Source: Limnohabitans sp. Rim8 (lineage in GTDB: Bacteria > Pseudomonadota > Gammaproteobacteria > Burkholderiales > Burkholderiaceae_C). Taken from it: DNA of 64,000 nt. A program made the translations under genes and the position numbers. Shown here one piece after another: positions 8,594-15,875 of this stretch. The stretch spans positions 1 through 64,000 of the forward strand of contig CAMDFK010000017.1 in NCBI GenBank assembly GCA_945897465.1. Direction: 5' to 3'. Within the stretch, counting starts at the first letter, position 1, and each line of letters begins with the position of its first letter. The notes under the pieces are model-generated. The model saw nothing but the letters and a program-made list of their open reading frames with translations, was not told the origin of the DNA and made no database searches.

Positions 8594-10062
8594 CGTTGTT
8601 GAGCCGCCGTCAAAGCGGGTGTTGCTGAAATGGATATCGGTGTTGACGCAGGTTCATTGGTTCCCAACTGGCGCAAGCCGAGTGCGAAGCCCAAGATTAA
8701 GCTGAGAAGACCGGACAACAAAATGCAACTGGCCATGATGATGACCGACTGACGTGTCATGGAAAAACGCACAGGGCCCTGCAGGGCACCGTCCTCTTGT
8801 GACATTTTCGATCTTTCGATCGGCAGTCCACCACAAACAAAGACGGTCATCACACAACTGCTTAGCAGTGACAGCAGCCGAGCAGGCCCTTCGCTGAAGA
8901 GGTGGATGGCTGCAAAAAGCGGCAGGGCCGCCTCATGTGGCAATCGCAAATGGGCCACGACAGTCACTGCAAAACCCAAGCTGGCCAGCCCGCTGCTGCC
9001 AGCCGAGGCCAATGCCGCAAACATCGCCACTGGCGCCAAGGTCAGCATTTCAATCGGTGAAATTTGATGGCCATACAAATGCGCCACAAAAACCGCCAGC
9101 ATCGCGTATTGCAAAGCCGCGCCTGTGCGAAGAAAAACCGCACTGGTTGGCATCAGCATTTCCACAATACCCCGAGAAAAGCCCAAACGATCACTCAAGC
9201 TCTCAATGCTGGCGGGCACCGCAGCCAGCGGGCTGGCCGAGACCAAACTAAGAACGGATGGCGCTTTCAAAGCTTGCAGCACTTGCCCCAAGGGTGCATT
9301 GACCATCTTTTTCAGCACCATCACCATCGATAAAATCAGAAATCCGCACACCGTCCAAAAGCACAATAAAAAGCTACTCATGGCGCGCAATAAGCTGGGG
9401 TTCCATTGACTTGCAATCTGAGCAGCATAAGCCAACACCAGCAATGGCAAAGCCAAATTGACCAAGCCAATACATTTTTCGAGTGCACGATAAATGGCAT
9501 CCAATTGGGTGACGGTCGAGTCACTCAATGTGCCCTTTTGCGCCGTAAAAGCAAGGCCAAAAAACAAGGTGCAAAACATCACAGCTGCCAGATCACCGCT
9601 TGAAAGCGTGCCAAACACGTTGTCGGGGACGGCCCAGCGCTCTTTTTTGTCAGTGGGGCCCTGATCACCCGACATTGCAATGACTTCGCCAGCAGGGGAT
9701 TGCCCCATGACCAAACGACCTAGCGTCAACTGGTCAGTGGTGTTCAGTTGCCCCCCAATTTGACTCCACTGCGCGGTCAAAATTCCGGCCATGGCACAAA
9801 TGAGCATCAATGTGGCGCTCACAATGGCAATCATCAGCAAACGGTGCGCCGGTTGTGGCAAACCCAACAAATGGCGCAGACCAGACAGTGTGGCAACCAC
9901 CAGCAGTGGCAAGCAAACCAAGTTGAGCAATGCGGTGCTCACGTACACCACGCCCCACGCGGGTGCTGACCAGGCCGGCGGGCCCAAGCCGAGCACCGTC
10001 CCAGCGGCAGCGCATAGCAACAGCAGCAAGGGGTGCGAGGCGTGACTGGCCTGAAGTTTCAT
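8590..10062 (-). CDS. Divergent DAACS-fold (dicarboxylate/amino acid:cation symporter) protein within the T6SS operon
   Basis: Protein of 490 residues with about eight to ten hydrophobic segments, similar in layout to Na+-coupled dicarboxylate/amino-acid symporters. The usual serine-rich hairpin is replaced by VSASPLAAVPASIESL. The NMDGTALY signature is replaced by FLRTGAALQYAM, and the tip of the second hairpin reads ASAGSSGLASLGF. The late Asp/Arg-Thr motif is also gone (IHLFSEGPARLLSLL). Transport activity is therefore uncertain. The C-terminus has an added helix near residues 440-465. The ATG at 10062 was chosen over an in-frame TTG at 10095 that overlaps the upstream gene. Its stop overlaps tssJ. 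Confidence 0.8.
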   Translation of the reverse strand: MKLQASHASHPLLLLLCAAAGTVLGLGPPAWSAPAWGVVYVSTALLNLVCLPLLVVATLSGLRHLLGLPQPAHRLLMIAIVSATLMLICAMAGILTAQWSQIGGQLNTTDQLTLGRLVMGQSPAGEVIAMSGDQGPTDKKERWAVPDNVFGTLSSGDLAAVMFCTLFFGLAFTAQKGTLSDSTVTQLDAIYRALEKCIGLVNLALPLLVLAYAAQIASQWNPSLLRAMSSFLLCFWTVCGFLILSMVMVLKKMVNAPLGQVLQALKAPSVLSLVSASPLAAVPASIESLSDRLGFSRGIVEMLMPTSAVFLRTGAALQYAMLAVFVAHLYGHQISPIEMLTLAPVAMFAALASAGSSGLASLGFAVTVVAHLRLPHEAALPLFAAIHLFSEGPARLLSLLSSCVMTVFVCGGLPIERSKMSQEDGALQGPVRFSMTRQSVIIMASCILLSGLLSLILGFALGLRQLGTNEPASTPISISATPALTAAQQR

Positions 10063-10070
10063 ACCTGAAA

Positions 10071-11348
10071 TCAGATCTTCAAAGGACGAGGACAAATCAC
10101 GGATACGGCCGCTGTATTGCCGATGACCAGCACCATCGTGCGCAAGATGTCACACACTGGGTCAACGGCCAAAAACAATATGAAAGCTGCCTCGAAAGGC
10201 AGACCCAAATAGCCGCAGGCCATGCTGGTCAGAGACAAAGTCACCAAACCAGTCATGCCTGCCGAAGCGAATCCCGCCAAGACCGATGCGGCCAGGAGCA
10301 ATGCCAGCTCGTGTGCTTCCAAATTACGTCCGTAAAGTTGAGCGATGAACAAGGTGGCACATGCGTAGTACAAGATGGGCCCAACGCGCAGCATCGACAC
10401 GCTCAGTGGCACCAACAGCTCGACTCTGGCTTTTGCAAAGCTCAGACGATGAACAAGAGTTTCAATCATCGCGGGCATACAGGTCACGCTGCTCCGGGTG
10501 GCAATCGCTAGAGCAAAAGGTTCTCGCAGTGCCTTCAAAGTTTCGCTCAAGCTGGCATTGCCGCGCTTCCAAATGACGAGTATGGCGAGCATCAAGCAAA
10601 TCAAACTGGCTGCTGCGAAGGCCAGCACAAAGTTGGCCATGGCTTGCAAGGGTTCAATGCCAGACTTGGCAATCTGCGAGGCGCTCATGCAAACCAGCAC
10701 CACAGGCAAGGGGTAGTTGAGCCAACGTGTCAGGGTTTGACAGGTCTGGTAAACCGTCTCAAGCGTTTGCGACAAGCCGCCAGCGATGCGGTTGGGAACA
10801 TGGCCCAAGGCCATGCCAAACAACAATGAAAAAATTAAAGCTTTGAGTGTTTCGCCTTTGGCCAAGGCTTCAAAAATGTTGGAAGGAATCAGGCTCAGGA
10901 CCACCTCTTCTAGGGTCTTGCCCTTTTGATCATTGACATTTTCACCGTACAGATTCATTGTTGTGTCAGTTTTGGACAGATCGTCTCCAACGATGTTTCC
11001 AAATGTCGCCAACGTAGACTCTGACAAGTTGGAGCCTGGTTGTGCCATGCTGAAGGTAACAATGCCGACTAAGGCAGCCACTACAGAAAAACCTGCGAAT
11101 GCCAAGACAACACGTCCCGCGATGGTTCCGGCGCCACCTTCTTGGAAAAGTTTTTGCACACTGAAAACAATCGCTGAAACCATGAAAGGCAGAACGATCA
11201 TTTTGAGCAAGTCGACATAAATGTCGCCTACCACTGTCAGCTTCAAGCCGATGGACGGAAGCGCCCAGCCCAGAGTGAAGCCGATCACAAGGCAAGCCAA
11301 AATGACCCACGGATTGATAATGAATTGTTGAATTTTTTGCGCGTTCAC
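10071..11348 (-). CDS. DAACS-family symporter-like protein, second copy within the T6SS operon
   Basis: Protein of 425 residues starting at a GTG that overlaps the stop of the binding-protein gene by four bases (GTGA). The fold is that of Na+/dicarboxylate symporters: an N-terminal helix bundle, then ATRSSVTCMPAMIETL (first hairpin), MLRVGPILYYACATLF where NMDGTALY is expected, AGFASAGMTGLVTLSL (second hairpin), and a retained DPVCDILRTMVLVIGN near the end. The Asn-Met-Asp sodium and substrate site is missing, but the Asp and Arg-Thr of the last helix are kept, unlike in the downstream paralogue. It may still transport a changed substrate, or act as a sensor. Confidence 0.82.
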   Translation of the reverse strand: MNAQKIQQFIINPWVILACLVIGFTLGWALPSIGLKLTVVGDIYVDLLKMIVLPFMVSAIVFSVQKLFQEGGAGTIAGRVVLAFAGFSVVAALVGIVTFSMAQPGSNLSESTLATFGNIVGDDLSKTDTTMNLYGENVNDQKGKTLEEVVLSLIPSNIFEALAKGETLKALIFSLLFGMALGHVPNRIAGGLSQTLETVYQTCQTLTRWLNYPLPVVLVCMSASQIAKSGIEPLQAMANFVLAFAAASLICLMLAILVIWKRGNASLSETLKALREPFALAIATRSSVTCMPAMIETLVHRLSFAKARVELLVPLSVSMLRVGPILYYACATLFIAQLYGRNLEAHELALLLAASVLAGFASAGMTGLVTLSLTSMACGYLGLPFEAAFILFLAVDPVCDILRTMVLVIGNTAAVSVICPRPLKI

Positions 11349-12325
11349 GGATTTGTCTCCAGTGCGTTAAGAACTTTTTGGATGTCTAGTTTGTCGCGCT
11401 TTTGCGACAGCACTTGATTGACAAAGGCGAGCAAGGTGGGGTCGTTCACACCCACGGCAATCCCCAAGGTGTCCTCGAGGTCTTTAAGCGTCACTGTGCG
11501 CAGCGTAAGGGCTGCAGAAGGAGTCTCTTTGAGAAGTCGTTTGATTTCAAATTCGTCGCGGTAAGCAGCCATCACTTCTCCCGTATTCACCGCCCTCAAC
11601 ACTTCTATCCAGTTGGGATACTCGGTCACTTTCGCTTTCGAGAAGTTGCTCTTGGCAAAATCCGCAAATGAAGAACGAGAGATCACACCCAAACTGCCAC
11701 TGTATTGGCGAATCGCGTCTTCAATCCGCATGTTTGAAGCCAAACGCGCGAAGGCTACTCGGTTGATCACCAAGGAATGGTTGAGTGTCAAGTAGGGCTG
11801 AGAGAAGTGAACCATTTGCGCCCTTGTCAGCGTGCGAGACAACTTGCTGATACCAAGATCGGCACGCCGCTGTACAACAAGATCAACCACCTCGTTAAAA
11901 CTTTTAGCTTCGCGATTAAAGCGAACCTCGACATTGAGAGCTTGGGCAATTGACTTGGCCAAATCCACTTCTAAGCCGACCAACTCTCCGTTTTTCTCAT
12001 AAAAGAAGGGTGGCGTGTCGGTAGCCAACATGGCGATCACCAACTCGCCACGCTGTTTGATACGTCCAATGTCCGGGGCCAAAACACCTGCCGCCGTTGC
12101 AGGGTTTGAAGTAGCCGTAGGTTTGACCACTGTGTTGGCAGCATTTGCAGTTTTGACTGCATTAGGTGTTTGTGCTGTTGCAAAGGAAGAGGCAATCAGC
12201 ATAACCAATGCCAAGGCCAAGGCAGCAACAGACAAGCTGGACTTGAGTCCAGATGCAGGCCTAACTTTGCGTCTGTGGTGCTGATCAGGTCTGAGAGCGT
12301 TGAAAGATCGAATATTCATCATCAT
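11345..12325 (-). CDS. Periplasmic substrate-binding protein, amino-acid (family 3) type
   Basis: Protein of 326 residues. After a long basic N-region, a signal peptide core (SVAALALALVMLIASS) ends in FATAQ, so export to the periplasm is likely. The mature domain is a family 3 binding protein: KQRGELVIAMLATDTPPFF, then GLEVDLAKSIAQALNVEV and RADLGISKLSRTLTRA. These correspond to the ligand-contacting strands of polar amino-acid binding proteins. There is no ABC partner nearby. The two DAACS-like genes follow directly, so the three may form one uptake or sensing unit. Three consecutive ATGs (12325, 12322, 12319) are possible starts and none has a strong ribosome site. Confidence 0.85.
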   Translation of the reverse strand: MMMNIRSFNALRPDQHHRRKVRPASGLKSSLSVAALALALVMLIASSFATAQTPNAVKTANAANTVVKPTATSNPATAAGVLAPDIGRIKQRGELVIAMLATDTPPFFYEKNGELVGLEVDLAKSIAQALNVEVRFNREAKSFNEVVDLVVQRRADLGISKLSRTLTRAQMVHFSQPYLTLNHSLVINRVAFARLASNMRIEDAIRQYSGSLGVISRSSFADFAKSNFSKAKVTEYPNWIEVLRAVNTGEVMAAYRDEFEIKRLLKETPSAALTLRTVTLKDLEDTLGIAVGVNDPTLLAFVNQVLSQKRDKLDIQKVLNALETNP

Positions 12326-12357
12326 GTCAATCAAGTTAAAGGGCCATCAATTGGTTT

Positions 12358-12660
12358 TTACTTGCCAGTGGGGTTGGCAGTTGGAGGAGAAATTGCTCCA
12401 CCCAAGGGCGCGAGCGTTGACGGCGCTGCGGTCATGGGCATAGCCGGGATACCCAGAGCGGGTGCTGCAGGAATTGTTGGCAAGCCAACTGGAAAAACAG
12501 GTTGACTCGCTGCAGTTGTATTGGTCTGTTGCCGTGTTTCGTCTGCTTCCCATTGCAGGCCAATCTGGAAGCCCAGAGCTAAAAGTAGGAACAAAAGCAA
12601 TATGAAACCGATCACGGCAATGGCGATCAATCGGGGGGTCATGGTGAATTGGTAGTCCAT
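12358..12660 (-). CDS. Small single-pass membrane protein with Pro/Ala-rich tail
   Basis: Protein of 100 residues with no recognised family. A strongly hydrophobic helix spans about residues 10-35 (LIAIAVIGFILLLFLLLALG), followed by a charged linker and a tail rich in Pro, Ala, Thr and Met. The tail shares a Pro/Met/Ala bias with the DUF4280 protein encoded just upstream. Its position between the PAAR-like gene and the binding protein suggests a role in the accessory module, but nothing in the sequence gives a function. Confidence 0.6.
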   Translation of the reverse strand: MDYQFTMTPRLIAIAVIGFILLLFLLLALGFQIGLQWEADETRQQTNTTAASQPVFPVGLPTIPAAPALGIPAMPMTAAPSTLAPLGGAISPPTANPTGK

Positions 12661-12699
12661 TGCAGAAGAGGTTTTGTTGTCGTCAATTGAAAAGTATGG

Positions 12700-13089
12700 T
12701 CAAGGCACCATCACGGTGAATTGGCCCGGTAGGTTGATGGAGATCACGCCACCCCACATGCACATCAGTTTGGAGCTGTTGTTCAGAGCGGGCATGTTGC
12801 CGAGCAGAACGGTGGGCGCGCCAGGCACCCAAGGTGCCATGGTCATGGGTATGCAAGGCATGGGCACCAATACGCCTAAAGCCGCGGCGGTAGCGGCAGC
12901 AACCATCGGGTTGGCCATAGACTGGCACATGCCGAAGGGCATGACGTTGGCCATAGGTTTGTTGTCCATGATGTTGGCTGCGGGTGGGCCGCCTGCCATG
13001 ACCATGCTGATAGGAATCACCATCAGCGAACCGGGCGCTACCCCAAAGGTGCATTGCGTCATGGCGCCAGTACAAACTTGTTGCCCCAT
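12700..13089 (-). CDS. DUF4280 (PAAR-like) T6SS spike protein
   Basis: Protein of 129 residues. It matches the DUF4280 pattern of PAAR-like proteins: a start of the form GQQVCTGAMTQCTFGVAPG, then ANIMDNKPMANVMPFGMC, PMPCIPMTMAPWVPGAP and LNNSSKLMCMWGGVI. Cysteines recur at about positions 6, 13, 54, 78 and 109. Such proteins sharpen the VgrG tip or carry effectors. There is no C-terminal toxin extension, so any cargo would be a separate protein. It lies four bases after the MORN-repeat gene and two genes after vgrG. Confidence 0.88.
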   Translation of the reverse strand: MGQQVCTGAMTQCTFGVAPGSLMVIPISMVMAGGPPAANIMDNKPMANVMPFGMCQSMANPMVAAATAAALGVLVPMPCIPMTMAPWVPGAPTVLLGNMPALNNSSKLMCMWGGVISINLPGQFTVMVP

Positions 13090-13093
13090 CGTC

Positions 13094-13840
13094 TTAGCCC
13101 CTCACCAGTTTTTCAAGCCGGGCCAACAAGCCAGGCTGGGCTTGATCGTTATCCAACTGTCGGCCTTTGATATCAAAGCGCCGCGGCTGGCCAACGGGCA
13201 CGCCTTGGCTATAAACAACCTCTTCCATTAACGCCCCACCTGGCCAGTAACGGCGCAGCGGTCCTTCGAGCACATTGGCCCGGTAGGTGGCCACCTGAAT
13301 CAGGCCGCCGTCACGGTCAAAGTCGCTGACTTCGCCTTCGAGCAAGCCCGCTTGGTAAACCGCATTGCGCACCACTCGTCCCTCATGGAAAAAGCGAGTG
13401 GGCCCCTCTATTTGGCCTTTGACAAAGTGCATTTTGGCGCTAGGTTGGCCATCGTTTTGGTATGTCACTGCTGGGCCGTGGGCCAAATCGTCCACATAGT
13501 TTTGTTCAGATACACAGCGGCCTTGTACAAACACGCGGGAAAGACCATGCTGACGACCTTGTACATAAGCGGCCACTTGCAACGGCTGGCCTTGCTCGTC
13601 GAATTGATAAAGCAAGCCATCCAATTTGCCAGCTTCGTAGTTGGCGCTGAGCTGTGGTTTGCCGTTGGGCCAAAACCGGTCCAAGCGTCCGTGAAGTACG
13701 CCCTGGCGCAACCATGTTCGACTGATCAGGACGCCATTTTCGTCGCGTTCGTCCAATCGCTCTGGCGCCAAACTTTGCAAAGGTGTGAAGCCATCGTTTT
13801 GACTGACGGATGGCTCTAGGGGGTGTGGGGCGGTGACCAT
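13094..13840 (-). CDS. MORN-repeat (YwqK-like) protein encoded between VgrG and the PAAR-like protein
   Basis: Protein of 248 residues made of repeated GxxxGxxxxYxxxGxxx units: GVLHGRLDRFWPNGKP, GKLDGLLYQFDEQGQP, GRQHGLSRVF, and so on to GALMEEVVY. These are MORN-type beta-hairpin repeats as in the YwqK family, often annotated as an antitoxin. No signal peptide and no catalytic motif is visible. Position between vgrG and the PAAR-like gene suggests an adaptor, chaperone or immunity role for a spike-borne effector, but this is inference from location. Confidence 0.75.
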   Translation of the reverse strand: MVTAPHPLEPSVSQNDGFTPLQSLAPERLDERDENGVLISRTWLRQGVLHGRLDRFWPNGKPQLSANYEAGKLDGLLYQFDEQGQPLQVAAYVQGRQHGLSRVFVQGRCVSEQNYVDDLAHGPAVTYQNDGQPSAKMHFVKGQIEGPTRFFHEGRVVRNAVYQAGLLEGEVSDFDRDGGLIQVATYRANVLEGPLRRYWPGGALMEEVVYSQGVPVGQPRRFDIKGRQLDNDQAQPGLLARLEKLVRG

Positions 13841-13859
13841 GGCTGTTTGCTTTTGGGGC

Positions 13860-15875
13860 TCAGTTGATCTTGACCAAACCGCCCTTAAGGGTCAGCATTC
13901 CACCGCCATCCACGGTTTGCATCGCAGATGCTTTGTGCGTGATCATGGCGCCTTTGTTATCTAAAGTGGTGCCCGCTTCATTGACCAAGCCCAGCGACGC
14001 TTTGTTGGTCAGTGCTGTGCCAGCCTGATTGGTCAAGGCGGTGCCGGCTTTGTTGGTCAAGGCAGTACCGGCCTCATTGGTTAAGGCAGTGCCTGCCTTA
14101 GCGGTCATGGTGGTGCCCGCATCGAGCAACACTGTTTTGGCGGATTTGATGGTGATGCCGCCCGTCACGTCAAGCAAGAAGTCGCCCGTGATCTTGAGCG
14201 TGAAATCGCCCTTGACCGTATGCTTAAAGTCGCCGTCGTTGTCATGCGTTTCATCACCTGTGACGGTCAAGGCGCGCGTGCCCTTGACCATGTGAATTTC
14301 TTTGCCTTTTTTCACATCAACAGTGCGATCCCCTTCGGTCAGGGTGTGAATCTCCGCGCCCTTTGTCAACGTGGTCGTCAGTGCATTTTCAATTTCTACT
14401 TTCATGTCTTTTTGGGCATGGATGTAAAACTCTTCTGCGTCTTTTTTGTCTTCCAGACGGATCTCATTACCGGCCGTACCCTTGGGAGAGGATCTTGTTT
14501 TGATGACGCTTTGTGTCTGATTGGTGGGCAGCGTCACGGGGGTAGCGTTTTCGCCGTTGTAAACGCTGCCCGTGATCAAGGGCCGGTCGGGGTCTGCATC
14601 GATGTAACTGATGACGACTTCTTGTCCCACTCTGGGCATGAACAGCGTTCCAAAACCGTTGCCTGCGGCGCTTTGTGCCACCCGTACCCAGCACGAACTC
14701 TTTTCGTCCTTTACCCCCAATCGGTCCCAATAGAACTGAACCTTTACACGACCTTCCTTGTCGGTCCAAATTTCCTCGTTCGCAGGCCCGACCACCAAGG
14801 CCGTCTGGCTGCCCGCAACCCTTGGCAGCGGTGTGCGCCTTTGCGCACGAAACGGCACTGTCGCCAAAAAAGCTTCAAAGCGGTTACGGTACAAGTCGTT
14901 GCGTGCGATGTGATGGACACGACGCAAAACATAGGCCTTGTTCAGACTTGCACGGAAATGTCCAGACAGCGTGAACTTGGTGCCTGCCGCGAAAGGGTAA
15001 ACATAGCCGTTGCCACGCAGCTCTTGGGCCTGAAGTTGGCTGGCTTCCACGCGCAACTTGGCCAATGCATTGCCTGCAGCAACCGTCTCATGCTTCCCCG
15101 GCCAATCCAACAACTCGCCCTTGCCCAAAGCGCCACTGGCGCTGGCGTCCAGCGACGTGCTGGGTTTGCTGGGATCGTAGTCGCCCTGGTTGTGCTTTTG
15201 CGTCACCAATCGATTTTCTAGCTCGAAGGAAGCAATCGTGTCGATCATGTGGTCAGTGCTTGACTCAGGGAAAAAGCGTACAGTGGCCGCATCAGTGCAG
15301 GCTAGGTGAGCAGTAGACGCATCGGCCAGCACAAGGGTGTGTGCACTGTCTTTGAAAGTGAAAAAATAGAAAATGCCAGCGCTTTCCATCAATCGGGAGA
15401 TGAACGCGAAGGCGGTCTCGTCATGCTGAACACAGTAATCCAGTGCTGTGTAAGTGCCGGTGAGTTTGGCCTCGAAGGTGATGGCGAAGTCACCCAATAC
15501 CGACTTGATGATTTCAGGAATGGTTTTGGTTTGGTAAATGGCACGGTCACTGCTGAGCGTCAGCAGCCAAAGTTTGGGCACCACTTCAGCCGAGTAATGC
15601 GCCAGTCCGTCTTCGCCGCCGCTTTGAATGAAGCGCGTGGTGATGCCATTGAAATAGCGTTGAGGCCCGTCTGGAATTTCCATGGTGACAGTCACCGCAT
15701 TGCCAATGATTTTGGTAGCGTCCAGATCACTGCTCAAGCTTCGCATGCTCAGCGTGAGCTTGAACATTTCCGAAATACCCTCTGTTGCTTCCATCGCGTC
15801 CAGCACCAACTCGTCAGTCCCAAAAGGGGTACTGACCTTTAAAAAAGTGTTGTTCTGGGCGAAGCCGGCTGTCAT
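13860..15875 (-). CDS. vgrG: T6SS spike protein VgrG (TssI)
   Basis: Protein of 671 residues. VgrG forms the trimeric tip of the Hcp tube. The gp27-like base runs to about residue 330, then the OB-fold and gp5-like part includes EIWTDKEGRVKVQFYWDRLG and FMPRVGQEVVISYIDADPDRP. The needle is a beta-helix, partly built of eight-residue AGTALTNK-type repeats near residues 583-635. The protein ends at GGLVKIN with no added effector domain. Its start overlaps the clpV stop by four bases. Confidence 0.95.
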   Translation of the reverse strand: MTAGFAQNNTFLKVSTPFGTDELVLDAMEATEGISEMFKLTLSMRSLSSDLDATKIIGNAVTVTMEIPDGPQRYFNGITTRFIQSGGEDGLAHYSAEVVPKLWLLTLSSDRAIYQTKTIPEIIKSVLGDFAITFEAKLTGTYTALDYCVQHDETAFAFISRLMESAGIFYFFTFKDSAHTLVLADASTAHLACTDAATVRFFPESSTDHMIDTIASFELENRLVTQKHNQGDYDPSKPSTSLDASASGALGKGELLDWPGKHETVAAGNALAKLRVEASQLQAQELRGNGYVYPFAAGTKFTLSGHFRASLNKAYVLRRVHHIARNDLYRNRFEAFLATVPFRAQRRTPLPRVAGSQTALVVGPANEEIWTDKEGRVKVQFYWDRLGVKDEKSSCWVRVAQSAAGNGFGTLFMPRVGQEVVISYIDADPDRPLITGSVYNGENATPVTLPTNQTQSVIKTRSSPKGTAGNEIRLEDKKDAEEFYIHAQKDMKVEIENALTTTLTKGAEIHTLTEGDRTVDVKKGKEIHMVKGTRALTVTGDETHDNDGDFKHTVKGDFTLKITGDFLLDVTGGITIKSAKTVLLDAGTTMTAKAGTALTNEAGTALTNKAGTALTNQAGTALTNKASLGLVNEAGTTLDNKGAMITHKASAMQTVDGGGMLTLKGGLVKIN
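13958..14125 (-). repeat. Imperfect 24-bp tandem repeats encoding the VgrG beta-helix octads
   Basis: About six imperfect 24-base units lie inside vgrG. Each encodes an octapeptide close to AGTALTNK (variants AGTALTNE, AGTALTNQ, AGTTLDNK). Eight-residue periodicity is typical of gp5-like triple-stranded beta-helices, so repeat number would set needle length. Confidence 0.8.

Noticed and set aside
14220-15221. Plus-strand frame opposite vgrG
   Set aside because: No motif and opposite a clear VgrG.
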